A DNA stretch of 64,000 bases from Microbacterium esteraromaticum. Lineage in GTDB: Bacteria > Actinomycetota > Actinomycetes > Actinomycetales > Microbacteriaceae. Made by a program: the position numbers and the translations under genes. The notes under the pieces were generated by a model. It saw nothing but the letters and a program-made list of their open reading frames with translations, searched no databases and was not told the DNA's origin. Positions 49,427 through 58,468 of the stretch are shown here, piece after piece. The stretch is taken from contig NZ_JAFBBS010000001.1 in NCBI RefSeq assembly GCF_016907315.1, forward strand, positions 1,426,001 through 1,490,000. Reading direction: 5' to 3'. The first letter of the stretch is position 1; each line of letters begins with the position of its first letter.

Positions 49427-50062
49427 TCAGGACCCCATGGTGCCGGTGCGCACCTCTCCCGGTTCGGGGGCATAGCGCAGCAGCAGGGCGCCGCCGTCTC
49501 CTGTCTCGGCGCTGATCAGGCGCATGTTGTGCGGGGCCGCTCCGTCGGGGAACACCTTCTTGCCCCGCCCGAGGACCACGGGGTACACCCAGAGCTGCAG
49601 CTCGTCGTAGAGCTGCTCGGCGAGCAGGGTCTGCACGAGGTCGACGCTGCCGATCACGTGCACGTCCTGATGCCGCTCGCGCAGGCTGGCGATCTCGGCG
49701 GCGAGGTCGTCGCCGATTAGCGTCGAGCCCTGCCAGTCGAGCGCGAGCGAGGCATCCCGCGATGCCACGTATTTCGGCACCCGGTCGAACAGCTGCCCGA
49801 TCGGCCCCTCCGGCCCGGTCGTGTGCTGCGGCCAGTATCCGGCGAAGATGTCGTACGTGCGGCGTCCGAGCAGCAGGGCGTCGAGGGTCTGCATGCCCGT
49901 CATCACGCTCTCGCCCACCGCCTGGCTCGGGTATCCCGCCTGCCATCCGCCGTACGGGAAGTCGTCGCTCGGATCCTCTTCCGGGCCGCCCGGCGCCTGG
50001 GCGACGCCGTCGAGGGTGGTGAACAGGTCGATGATGATGCGTCCGCTCATGACGTTCATCAT
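49427..50062 (-). CDS. Dihydrofolate reductase/RibD C-terminal family protein
   Basis: A 211-aa reductase of the RibD C-terminal-like group (COG0262). The opening RIIIDLFTTLDGVAQAPGGP (about 6-25) matches the DHFR-like strand. DALLLGRRTYDIFAGYWPQH (about 61-80) and DVHVIGSVDLVQTLL (about 134-148) provide the NADPH site. LWVYPVVLGRGKKVFPDG (about 158-175) is the family C-terminal motif. Usually a stand-alone oxidoreductase with unknown substrate, not the folate enzyme. ATGs at 50062, 50059 and 50050 are all possible. Confidence 0.9.
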   Translation of the reverse strand: MMNVMSGRIIIDLFTTLDGVAQAPGGPEEDPSDDFPYGGWQAGYPSQAVGESVMTGMQTLDALLLGRRTYDIFAGYWPQHTTGPEGPIGQLFDRVPKYVASRDASLALDWQGSTLIGDDLAAEIASLRERHQDVHVIGSVDLVQTLLAEQLYDELQLWVYPVVLGRGKKVFPDGAAPHNMRLISAETGDGGALLLRYAPEPGEVRTGTMGS

Positions 50063-50146
50063 GCGCCTGCTCTCTCGGGCGCGAAACCCCGATCTCGGCG
50101 GCACCCCGCCCATCCCGACGATGTGGCCGGGCGGCTGGGGCATCCT

Positions 50147-50256
50147 CGCCCCTGCTGGTCGTCCTCGCCCCTGCTGATCGACGCGAATGAGCAGGGGCGA
50201 CGACGCTGAGCAGGGGCGACGACGCTGAGCAGGGGCGACGACGCTGAGCAGGGGCG
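50147..50256. repeat. Mirrored 19-bp-period repeat cluster
   Basis: The 10-bp core CGCCCCTGCT occurs twice (50147-50156, 50166-50175). Its reverse complement AGCAGGGGCG then occurs four times (from 50190, 50209, 50228, 50247). All copies in each arm are exactly 19 bp apart. The second half is a tandem repeat of unit GAGCAGGGGCGACGACGCT. The two arms can pair in several registers into long hairpins. The cluster lies in the 260-bp gap between the MFS gene and the reductase gene (both minus), which otherwise holds nothing recognisable. Confidence 0.85.
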
Positions 50257-50322
50257 GGAGCCAGGGGCTCAGGCGGACAAACCGGCGCGAGCCAGGCCGA
50301 CGAGCCAGCACGACCCACGCCC

Positions 50323-51498
50323 TCAGCGCGAGCGGCGCAGGCCGAGCGCGGCGAGTGCGCCGGCTCCGGCGGTGAGCGCCGCGACGACGAGCAGGCCGGC
50401 GCCGGCGACGGATGCTGTGCCGACCGCACCGGCGATCAGCGGACCGCCCGCGTCTCCCAGCTCGCGCCCGAGCTCGGCCGATCCCATCGTGCGACCCATG
50501 CGCTCCTCGGGCGTCGAGGCGGCGAGGTGCGAGAAGGCGACCGGGGTGGCCGACCCGACGCCGACGCCCACCAGCAGGGCGGTCGCGATGAGTCCGATGA
50601 GCGCCGGCGTCAGGGCATCCAGCGCCACCGCACCCGACAGCGCGAGGCCCGCAGCGATCAGCGCAAGACCGCCGATCCCGCCGACGCGCACCGAGATGCG
50701 GCCGCGGTCATGCGCGGTGCCTACCAGCGGCTGAACGACGGCCGACGCCACCGCGAGCACCGTCACCAGTGCCATGCTGCCGACCGTGCCGATGCCGGCC
50801 TGGCGGGCGAGCAGCGGCAGGAAGCCGACCGCGACGGCGAGCGCGCCGGTCGTCGCAGCGAGCACGAGGGTGGGCACGACAAACCCGGGCGCTGTGAGCT
50901 CGCGTCCGAGGTCGACGAGCGTCACCCTCGTGCGCGGCAGCACGGGCACCTTCGGCACGGCGAGCATCACCCACACGGCGGCGACGAGGCCGATCACGGC
51001 GAGCGCCCAGAACAACGAGGGCAGACCGCCCCACACGACGAGCACGGCGCCGAACAGCGGCCCGAGTGCGTAGCCGAGGCTCTTCCACGATCCGTAGCGT
51101 CCGAAGTACCTGCCGCGCGAGGCGCCGTCGGTCAGTCTGGCGACGGCGGCCGACGATGCGGGCGAGAACGCCGACGCCGCCGCCCCCTGGCCGAAGCGCG
51201 CGACGATCAGTCCGACCGTGCCCGGTACGAGCGCGCCGAGCACCGAGAACGCCGTGAACGCGAGCAGCCCGCCGACGATCACCGGCCGCACGCCGACGCG
51301 ATCGCTGAGCGCACCGAACAGGGGTTTGAGCAGCACCTCGGCGAGGTCGTACAGCGCGAGGGTGAGGCCGAAGGCCAGCAGGGTCCAGCCGATGTCGTCG
51401 GTCTCGGCACCGAGCGCCGCCGCGATGCCGTGCGCCCCGAACGCGGTCGTGAAGCCCGCGAGGTACAGGGGCGCGAGGCGGGGGCGCGGGTCGGTCAC
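50323..51498 (-). CDS. MFS transporter
   Basis: A 391-aa 12-helix major-facilitator protein. Motif A appears as KPLFGALSDRVGVRPVIVGG (about 59-78), and the second-half equivalent is PLVGTAHDRGRISVRVGGIG (about 255-274). Motif C-like sequence SWKSLGYALGPLFGAVL (about 138-154) suggests an exporter of drugs or small metabolites. GTG start. The adjacent HAD phosphatase is divergent. Substrate unknown. Confidence 0.88.
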   Translation of the reverse strand: MTDPRPRLAPLYLAGFTTAFGAHGIAAALGAETDDIGWTLLAFGLTLALYDLAEVLLKPLFGALSDRVGVRPVIVGGLLAFTAFSVLGALVPGTVGLIVARFGQGAAASAFSPASSAAVARLTDGASRGRYFGRYGSWKSLGYALGPLFGAVLVVWGGLPSLFWALAVIGLVAAVWVMLAVPKVPVLPRTRVTLVDLGRELTAPGFVVPTLVLAATTGALAVAVGFLPLLARQAGIGTVGSMALVTVLAVASAVVQPLVGTAHDRGRISVRVGGIGGLALIAAGLALSGAVALDALTPALIGLIATALLVGVGVGSATPVAFSHLAASTPEERMGRTMGSAELGRELGDAGGPLIAGAVGTASVAGAGLLVVAALTAGAGALAALGLRRSR

Positions 51499-51537
51499 GC
51501 TCGATTCTCACACGTGCCGCGCTCGGGCTTCGGCCGA

Positions 51538-51543
51538 TAGCCT
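51538..51543 (+). promoter_or_regulatory. -10 box of the HAD-IIA gene
   Basis: TAGCCT, 6 nt before the ATG at 51550; the gap is GAAGCC. Confidence 0.4.
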
Positions 51544-51549
51544 GAAGCC

Positions 51550-52338
51550 ATGGCTGATCGCTCCGAGATCGAATGCTGGCTCACAGACATGGACGGCGTC
51601 CTCGTGCACGAGAACGACGCCATCCCCGGGGCGTCCGAGCTTCTCGCGGGGTGGGAGCGCGACGGCATCCCGTACCTCGTGCTCACCAACAACTCGATCT
51701 TCACGGCGCGCGACCTGTCGGCCCGGCTGCGCGCCAGCGGCCTGCACGTGCCTGAGCACCGCATCTGGACCTCAGCCCTCGCCACCGCCGACTTCCTCGC
51801 CCAGCAGCTGCCTGGCGGCTCGGCGTTCGTGATCGGCGAGGCGGGTCTGCTCACGGCTCTGCACGAGGCCGGCTTCATCATGACCGAGACGCGGCCCGAC
51901 TTCGTCGTGGTCGGCGAGACGCGCAACTACTCATTCGAGGCGATCACCAAGGCGATCCGTCTCATCGGCGCGGGCGCGCGCTTCATCGTCACCAACCCCG
52001 ACGCCACCGGCCCCAGCGCCGAGGGCCCGCTGCCCGCGACCGGCGCGATCGCCGCGCTGATCACCAAGGCGACGGGGCGAGAGCCGTACGTGGTGGGCAA
52101 GCCGAACCCGATGATGTTCCGCTCGGCCCTGAACAAGATCGGTGCCCACTCCGAGAAGACGGGCATGATCGGCGACCGCATGGACACCGACATCGTCGCC
52201 GGCATCGAAGCCGGCCTGCACACGGTGCTGGTCATGACCGGCATCAGCGACCGCGTCGAGATCGAGCGGTATCCGTTCCGTCCCGACGAGATCGTGCAGT
52301 CCGTCGCTGATCTGCTTCCGCCCGAGCGCACCGACTGA
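51550..52338 (+). CDS. HAD-IIA family phosphatase (NagD-like)
   Basis: A 262-aa HAD hydrolase with a C2 cap. Motif I appears as CWLTDMDGVLVHEN (about 9-22), motif II is YLVLTNNSIFT (about 42-52), the Lys is in YVVGKPNPMMF (about 181-191), and motif IV is TGMIGDRMDTDIVAGIEAGL (about 202-221). NagD-type enzymes dephosphorylate nucleoside monophosphates, p-nitrophenyl phosphate or glycerol-phosphate derivatives. It has its own leaderless promoter, and a GGATGCC/GGCATCC hairpin follows at 52381-52396. Confidence 0.93.
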   Translation: MADRSEIECWLTDMDGVLVHENDAIPGASELLAGWERDGIPYLVLTNNSIFTARDLSARLRASGLHVPEHRIWTSALATADFLAQQLPGGSAFVIGEAGLLTALHEAGFIMTETRPDFVVVGETRNYSFEAITKAIRLIGAGARFIVTNPDATGPSAEGPLPATGAIAALITKATGREPYVVGKPNPMMFRSALNKIGAHSEKTGMIGDRMDTDIVAGIEAGLHTVLVMTGISDRVEIERYPFRPDEIVQSVADLLPPERTD

Positions 52339-52380
52339 CGCGCTCGGTCGCGAGTTCGCCCGCCCCGTCCGCCGTGAGGG

Positions 52381-52396
52381 GGATGCCGTGGCATCC
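52381..52396 (+). terminator. Hairpin after the HAD-IIA gene
   Basis: GGATGCC-GT-GGCATCC flanked by G-rich and C-rich bases, 43 nt past the stop and immediately upstream of the kinase promoter. Confidence 0.5.
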
Positions 52397-52406
52397 TCCG
52401 CCTCCG

Positions 52407-52412
52407 TAAGTT
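52407..52412 (+). promoter_or_regulatory. -10 box of the histidine kinase operon
   Basis: TAAGTT, 6 nt before the ATG at 52419; the gap is GGAGAG, which could also act as a weak ribosome binding site on a longer message. Confidence 0.35.
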
Positions 52413-52418
52413 GGAGAG

Positions 52419-53749
52419 ATGCCCGAGTCCGCCGCCTTCACGCGCACGCCGACCGACCGCGACCGGCAGCAGGACGTGCTGCTCGCCGTGGTCATGCTGG
52501 TCGGCGGCGTCATCAGCGCGGCGCTGTCGACCATCGCCGGCCTCTACGGCGATGAGCAGGCGCCGATGTGGTGGGCGCTGCTGGTGGTCGTCGGCATCTC
52601 GCTGCCGCTGATCGTGCGGCGCCGCTACCCCGCTGCGGTCGCCATCGTGATCGCGCTCGTCATGTTCACGAGCGTCACGCTGCGCGTGCCTGAGATCTAC
52701 GCGACGAACATCGCCATGTTCGTCGCCCTGTACACGGTCGGCGCGTGGATGAACGATCGCCGCCGTGCGTTCTTCGTGCGCGCGGGCATCATCCTCGGCA
52801 TGTTCATCTGGCTCCTCATCGTCATGTACCGCGACGCCATCGACGAGGCCGACAAGGCCGACGTCGCTGCCGGGCTCTTCTCGCCGTTCGTCGCGTTCAT
52901 GATGATCAACCTGCTCATCAACGTGCTCTACTTCGGCGGCGCCTACTACTTCGGCGAGCGCTCGTGGCAGGCGGCGGCGCAGCGCTTCGCCCTCGAAGAG
53001 CGCACGCGCGAGCTCGAGGCCCAGCGAGAGATCACGGCCGCGCAGGCGGTGGCGCTCGACCGGGTGCGCATCGCGCGCGAGCTGCACGATGTCGTGGCGC
53101 ATCACGTGTCGGTCATGGGCGTGCAGGCCGGGGCCGCGCGGCTCGTGATCGACAGCGACCCCGATGAGGCGAAGCGCATGCTGGCAGGCGTGGAGCAGGC
53201 GTCGCGTGAGGCGATCAGAGACTTCCGGCAGTTGCTTGAGACCCTGCGCGATCCTGGCGACGGCGGGTCGGATGAGCCGTCGTCGGTCGGGCTGGCAGAC
53301 ATCGAGCGGCTCGCTCAGGCGTCTCGGGATGCCGGGCTGCCCACCGATTTCACCGTGATCGGCGAGCCCGTCGCGGTGCCGTCGACCGTCGAGGTCAACC
53401 TGTACCGCATCGCGCAGGAGGCGCTCACGAACGCCCGTCGTCACGCCGGCTCGGGAGCTTCGGCCGACGTGCGGCTGCGCTGGGTTCCGGATGCCGTGGA
53501 GCTGGAGATCGTGAACACGGGCCGTTCGGTGGGCGTGCTTCGCCCTGGTCTCGGTCAACTGGGCATGCGCGAGCGCGCTCTTGCGTCGGGCGGTGAGATC
53601 GAGCTGCAGCCGCGTCCGCAGGGCGGATTCCGTGTGCGGGTGGCCGTGCCGCTGGGCGCCTCTTCCGAGTTCGAGTCGCGCGAAGTGCAGATTCCAGGCC
53701 CCCAGGGCGACCAGTTGAGCGATGCGAACGCTGAGAGAGGGGCCCTCCG

Positions 53750-53753
<4 letters not shown>
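52419..53753 (+). CDS. Sensor histidine kinase (NarL/DesK-type, HisKA_3)
   Basis: A 444-aa membrane kinase. Six hydrophobic segments in residues 20-180 form a sensor without a large external domain, suggesting membrane-state or envelope-stress sensing. A coiled-coil linker (EERTRELEAQREITAAQAVA) leads to the HisKA_3 phosphoacceptor RIARELHDVVAHHVSVMGVQ (His near 226). The ATPase shows IAQEALTNARRHAG (N box) and GLGQLGMRERALASGGEI (G box). The last 30 residues are non-conserved. It overlaps the response regulator gene by 4 nt. Confidence 0.94.
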
Positions 53754-54414
<661 letters not shown>

Positions 54415-54418
<4 letters not shown>

Positions 54419-55605
54419 GCGCCGGCATGCGCCCTTCGCCGGCCCGCCCCTCGCCGACCCGCCCGATCACCGCCGGCATCGTCACCGCGCTCGTCGGGTT
54501 CACCAGCTCGTTCGCCGTGGTGCTCACCGGACTCGACGCCGTCGGCGCGAGGCCGGCGCAGGCGGCCAGCGGCCTGCTCGCGCTCAGCCTCACGATGGGC
54601 GCCGCGTGCATCATCCTCGCCTGGCGCTACCGCATGCCGATCACCTCGGCCTGGTCGACCCCCGGTGCCGCGCTGCTCGCCGCGATCAGCGCGGTGGACG
54701 GCGGCTGGCCGGCCGCGGTCGGCGCATTTCTCGTCGTCGCGGCACTCATCCTGCTCACGGCGCTCGTGCCGAGCCTCGGCGCGCTCATCGCGGCGATCCC
54801 GCCGTCGATCGCGCAGGCCATGCTCGCCGGGGTGCTGCTGCCGCTGTGCATCGCCCCGGTCGCCGGCATCGTGACGAATCCGTGGGGCGTGGTGCCCGTG
54901 GTGCTCACCTGGCTGGTCGTCACGCGGATCGCCCCTCGATGGGCGGTGCCTGCGGCCTTCGTGACTGCGACGGTCGTCGTGGTGGTCGGCATCGCGGCAT
55001 CCGGAACCGAGGTCGATCCGGCCGCGCTCCTTCCGGCTTTCACGCTGACAGCGCCCGCCTTCACGGTGGGGTCGATCGTGGGCATCGCACTGCCGCTGTT
55101 CATCGTCACGATGGCCTCGCAGAACGTGCCGGGCATCGCGGTCATGCGCAGCTTCGGATACGAGGTGCCCTGGCGGCCGGCGATGCTCGTCACGGGCATC
55201 GGCACCGCGCTCGGTGCGCCTGCCGGCGGCCACGCGATCAACCTCGCCGCGATCAGCGCCGCTCTCGCCGCGGCTCCCGACGCCGAGCCGGATCCGGCCC
55301 GACGCTGGATCGCCGGCATCTCGACCGGCGTCTCGTACATCGTGCTCGGCGGCCTGTCGGCCGTCTTCGCCGCGCTCGTGCTGCTGGCGCCGGCCGCGGT
55401 CATCCCCGCCGTCGCCGGACTCGCACTGTTCGGCGCGTTCGGCTCGGCGGTGCAGCAGGCGATCGACGACCCCGGCGAGCGGATGCCCGCCGTCGTGACG
55501 TTCCTGGTCGCGGCATCCGGCATCGCCCTGCTCGGCATCAGCGCCGCGTTCTGGGCGCTGGTCGCCGGTCTGCTCGTCCGGGCCGTGCTGCACCTCGGCA
55601 GGTAG
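54415..55605 (+). CDS. BenE-type benzoate:H+ symporter family protein
   Basis: A 396-aa polytopic membrane protein of the BenE family with about 12 hydrophobic segments. Markers are TALVGFTSSFAVVLTGLDAV (about 22-41), YRMPITSAWSTPGAALLA, PPSIAQAMLAGVLLPLC, SQNVPGIAVMRSFGYEVPWR (about 239-258) and APAGGHAINLAAISAAL (about 266-282). BenE imports benzoate in Acinetobacter; many homologues sit away from aromatic catabolism, as here. It overlaps the response regulator by 4 nt, so it is part of the two-component operon, an unusual partnership. Confidence 0.92.
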
Positions 55606-55666
55606 GCCGCGGGAGGGACCCGCCGGATCAGCCGCAGGGGGGATGCCGGGCACCACCCGCCTTCCC

Positions 55667-55672
55667 TAGCGT
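55667..55672 (+). promoter_or_regulatory. -10 box of the ABC exporter operon
   Basis: TAGCGT, 6 nt before the ATG at 55679; the gap is GAGGGC. Confidence 0.4.
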
Positions 55673-55678
55673 GAGGGC

Positions 55679-56569
55679 ATGAGCGTTCTCAGACTCGACG
55701 GCATCACCAAGAGCTACGGCTCGCGCAGAGTGCTCGACGGCATCCGGTTCGACGTCGCCCCAGGGCGGCTGACCGGATTCGTCGGCGGCAACGGCGCAGG
55801 CAAGACGACCACCATGCGCATCATCCTCGGCGTGCTCGCCGCCGACGGCGGCACCGTCACTCTCGGCGACCGGCCGGCCACCACCGCCGACCGGCAGCGC
55901 TTCGGGTACATGCCAGAGGAGCGAGGGCTGTACCCGAAGATGAAGGTGCTCGAGCAGGTGGTCTATCTCGCGCGCCTGCACGGCTTCAGCAAGGCGGATG
56001 CCACGACGCGCGCCACCGCGCTGCTCGAGGAGCTCGGGCTGGCCGAGCGCCTGAACGAGAAGATCGAGGCGCTGTCGCTCGGAAACCAGCAGCGCGCGCA
56101 GATCGCCGCCGCCCTCGTGCACGACCCGCAGGTGCTGATCCTCGACGAGCCGTTCTCGGGCCTCGACCCGCTCGCGGTCGACGTGGTCGCCGAGGTGCTG
56201 CAGCGTCGTGCCGCTGCAGGAGCCGCCATCCTGTTCTCGTCGCACCAGCTCGACGTGGTCGAGCGGCTCTGCGACGACCTGATCATCATCGCCGGCGGCA
56301 CGATCCGCGCCGCCGGATCGCGAGAAGAGCTGCGTTCGGCGCACTCCACGCTGCGGTACCAGCTGCACTCCAGCGGCGATGCCGGCTGGCTGCGCAGCGA
56401 GCCCGGCGTCGCGGTGCTCGACTTCGAGGGAGGTTCGGCGCTGTTCGACGTCGACGCTCCCGACACCGCGCAGCGCGTGCTGCGTCAGGCCATGGACCGA
56501 GGCGCCGTGTCGAGCTTCGCCCCCCAGCATCCCTCACTCGCCCAGATCTTCAAGGAGGTCATCGCATGA
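55679..56569 (+). CDS. ABC transporter ATP-binding protein (NatA-like)
   Basis: A 296-aa ATPase. Walker A is GGNGAGKTTTMRI (about 37-49), the Q-loop region is FGYMPEERGLYPKM (about 77-90), the signature is LSLGNQQRAQIAAALVHDP (about 136-154, LSLGN in place of LSGGQ), Walker B is LILDEPFSGLDP (about 157-168) and the H-loop is FSSHQLDVVE (about 184-193). The C-terminal DUF4162 region is typical of Na+/drug exporter subunits. It couples with the permease encoded immediately downstream (4-nt overlap). Confidence 0.94.
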   Translation: MSVLRLDGITKSYGSRRVLDGIRFDVAPGRLTGFVGGNGAGKTTTMRIILGVLAADGGTVTLGDRPATTADRQRFGYMPEERGLYPKMKVLEQVVYLARLHGFSKADATTRATALLEELGLAERLNEKIEALSLGNQQRAQIAAALVHDPQVLILDEPFSGLDPLAVDVVAEVLQRRAAAGAAILFSSHQLDVVERLCDDLIIIAGGTIRAAGSREELRSAHSTLRYQLHSSGDAGWLRSEPGVAVLDFEGGSALFDVDAPDTAQRVLRQAMDRGAVSSFAPQHPSLAQIFKEVIA

Positions 56570-57633
56570 ACAGCGCGATCTGGCTCGTCGCCGAACGTGA
56601 GATCACCGCGAAGCTGCGCAGTCGTGCGTTCGTCATCGCCACGGGCATCCTGCTGCTGATCGCCCTCGCCGGGGTGCTGATCGGCGGGTTCGCGAGCAAG
56701 AGCCCGTCCGCGGATGCCATCGCGGTCACGCCCGAGACGGCGAGCGCGGTCGAGGGGATTCCCGGGGTGGAGGCGCATCAGGTCGCCGACCGCGCCGCCG
56801 CGGAGAAGCTCGTCACCGCCGACGACGTCGAGGCGGCCCTCGTGCCCGGCGACAGAAACGGGTTCGGGTTCGTCATCCTCGCGAAGGAGAACGCGCCGTC
56901 GGACCTGATGATGATGCTGTCTCAGTCGCCGACCGTCGAGATCCTGCAGCCGGCCGGCACCGACCCGCTGCTGCGCTACCTCGTGGCGCTCGGCTTCGGG
57001 CTCGTCTTCCTGATGGCGGCATCGACCTTCGGAGGCACGATCGCGCAGAGCGTGGTGGAGGAGAAGCAGACCCGCGTGGTCGAGCTGCTCATCTCGGCGA
57101 TCCCGACGCGGGCGCTGCTCGCGGGCAAGGTGCTGGGGAACACGGTGCTCGCGATGGGGCAGATCATCGCCCTCGCGGTGATCGCGATCGTCGGGCTGAT
57201 CGTCACCGGGCAGGAGGACGTGCTCAGTGGCATCGGGGCGCCGATCCTCTGGTTCGCGGTGTTCTTCCTGTTCGGGTTCGTGCTGCTGGCGGCGCTGTAC
57301 GCGGCGGCGGCATCGATGGTGTCGCGTCAGGAGGACATCGGCTCGACCACCATGCCGCTCATGATGCTGGTGATGGCGCCGTACTTCCTCGTGATCTTCT
57401 TCAACGACAACCCGCTGGTGCTGACGATCATGTCGTACGTGCCCTTCTCGGCCCCGGTGGCGATGCCGGTGCGGATGTTCGTCGGCGAGGCGCAGTGGTG
57501 GGAGGGCGCGCTGTCGCTCGTGATCCTCGTGGCATCGTGCGTCGCGGCGATCCTCGTGGCGTCGAAGATCTACGAGAACTCGCTGCTGCGGATGGGCGGA
57601 CGCGTGAAGCTCGCCGAGGCCCTGCGGGGCTGA
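56566..57633 (+). CDS. ABC transporter permease (NatB/COG1668-like)
   Basis: A 355-aa membrane subunit. The first span is at about 21-43, then a large extracytoplasmic domain (about 45-125) and five more spans (about 132-155, 175-205, 222-250, 258-280 and 310-330). VEEKQTRVVELLISAIPTRA (about 164-183) is the conserved ABC2 coupling helix region. Together with the ATPase it forms an exporter of the Na+/antibiotic/peptide type. The operon ends at a 16-bp-stem hairpin. The two-component system upstream may sense the exported compound. Confidence 0.93.
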   Translation: MNSAIWLVAEREITAKLRSRAFVIATGILLLIALAGVLIGGFASKSPSADAIAVTPETASAVEGIPGVEAHQVADRAAAEKLVTADDVEAALVPGDRNGFGFVILAKENAPSDLMMMLSQSPTVEILQPAGTDPLLRYLVALGFGLVFLMAASTFGGTIAQSVVEEKQTRVVELLISAIPTRALLAGKVLGNTVLAMGQIIALAVIAIVGLIVTGQEDVLSGIGAPILWFAVFFLFGFVLLAALYAAAASMVSRQEDIGSTTMPLMMLVMAPYFLVIFFNDNPLVLTIMSYVPFSAPVAMPVRMFVGEAQWWEGALSLVILVASCVAAILVASKIYENSLLRMGGRVKLAEALRG

Positions 57634-57654
57634 TCAGGCGTCGCGAGACCTCTT

Positions 57655-57701
57655 GTTCCCGCACGAGACGGCGCTGGCGCGCATCCGTCTCGTGCGGGAA
57701 C
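57655..57701 (+). terminator. Terminator of the ABC exporter operon
   Basis: A perfect 16-bp stem, GTTCCCGCACGAGACG paired with its complement, around a 15-nt loop, 21 nt after the stop. The remainder of the 186-nt gap to the next gene shows nothing else clear. Confidence 0.75.
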
Positions 57702-57819
57702 TCGCGCCTCGTGTGAGGGAATCTGCGGATGCCGGGAATATGCGCATGCATAGGCTCGTTGGAGCACTCAGGACGATGAGGTCCGCCCGTGATCAGCCGT
57801 AAACGAAAGGCCTCATCTG

Positions 57820-58407
57820 ATGAGCACCCCTGTCCTCGACCGCACCGCCCAGACCGAGCACCCCGTCCTCGACGTCCTCGCCGACCGGTGGAGCCCCCGG
57901 GCCTTCGACTCCGAGACGCCCATCGACGAGGCCAAGCTCTCGTCCGCACTCGAGGCGGCCCGCTGGAGCCCCAGCGCCAACAACTCGCAGCCCTGGCGCT
58001 TCATCGTCGCCCGCCGCGGCACCGAGCTGCACCGCGGCATCCACTCGGCACTGATGGGCTTCAACCAGGCCTGGGCCGGCAACGCCGCTGCACTCATCGT
58101 CGCGGTCGCCGAGACCGTGAACGAAGAGGGCGCCCCGATCTCGCACGCCGTCTACGACCTCGGCCAGTCGGTCGCCCACCTGTCGGTGCAGGCCCACCAC
58201 GACGGCCTCGTCGTGCACCAGATGAGCGGCTTCGACGCCGACGACCTGCGCGAGGTCACCGGCCTCGGCGAGCGCTTCACCCCGATCACCGTCATCGCCC
58301 TGGGCGACCTCGGCGACGCGGGCGCTCTGCCCGAGGTGCTGCAGGAGCGCGAGTCGGCCCCGCGCGTCCGCCGCCCGATCGACGAAACAGTGCTCGCCAA
58401 CGCCTGA
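57820..58407 (+). CDS. Nitroreductase family protein
   Basis: A 195-aa FMN-dependent oxidoreductase. The N-terminal RWSPRAFDSETPI (about 24-36) and ARWSPSANNSQPWRFIV (about 47-63) are the FMN phosphate and isoalloxazine contacts. The C-terminal part is short, with no large insertion, similar to the compact NfsB/RutE-like group. Substrates are nitro-aromatics, quinones or malonic semialdehyde; undefined. Single gene with a bidirectional terminator after it. Confidence 0.92.
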   Translation: MSTPVLDRTAQTEHPVLDVLADRWSPRAFDSETPIDEAKLSSALEAARWSPSANNSQPWRFIVARRGTELHRGIHSALMGFNQAWAGNAAALIVAVAETVNEEGAPISHAVYDLGQSVAHLSVQAHHDGLVVHQMSGFDADDLREVTGLGERFTPITVIALGDLGDAGALPEVLQERESAPRVRRPIDETVLANA

Positions 58408-58423
58408 GCCCGCTGCTTTTTCC

Positions 58424-58465
58424 ACGACGAGAGCGCCGTCCCCTCTGGGGCGGCGCTCTCGTCGT
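58424..58465. terminator. Bidirectional terminator
   Basis: A 15-bp perfect outer stem (ACGACGAGAGCGCCG and its complement) topped by CCCC-TCT-GGGG, between the convergent nitroreductase and GH15 genes. CTTTTTCC precedes it on the + strand, which reads as an A-run for the opposite direction. Confidence 0.85.
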
Positions 58466-58468
58466 TCG

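Noticed and set aside
50147..50256. Possible CRISPR array
   Set aside because: Repeat units are only 19 bp and adjacent, with no unique spacers; half are inverted; no cas genes are present.
57655..57701. Insertion sequence end or attachment site
   Set aside because: The 16-bp inverted repeat flanks only 15 nt, with no transposase or integrase; a terminator is the simpler reading.
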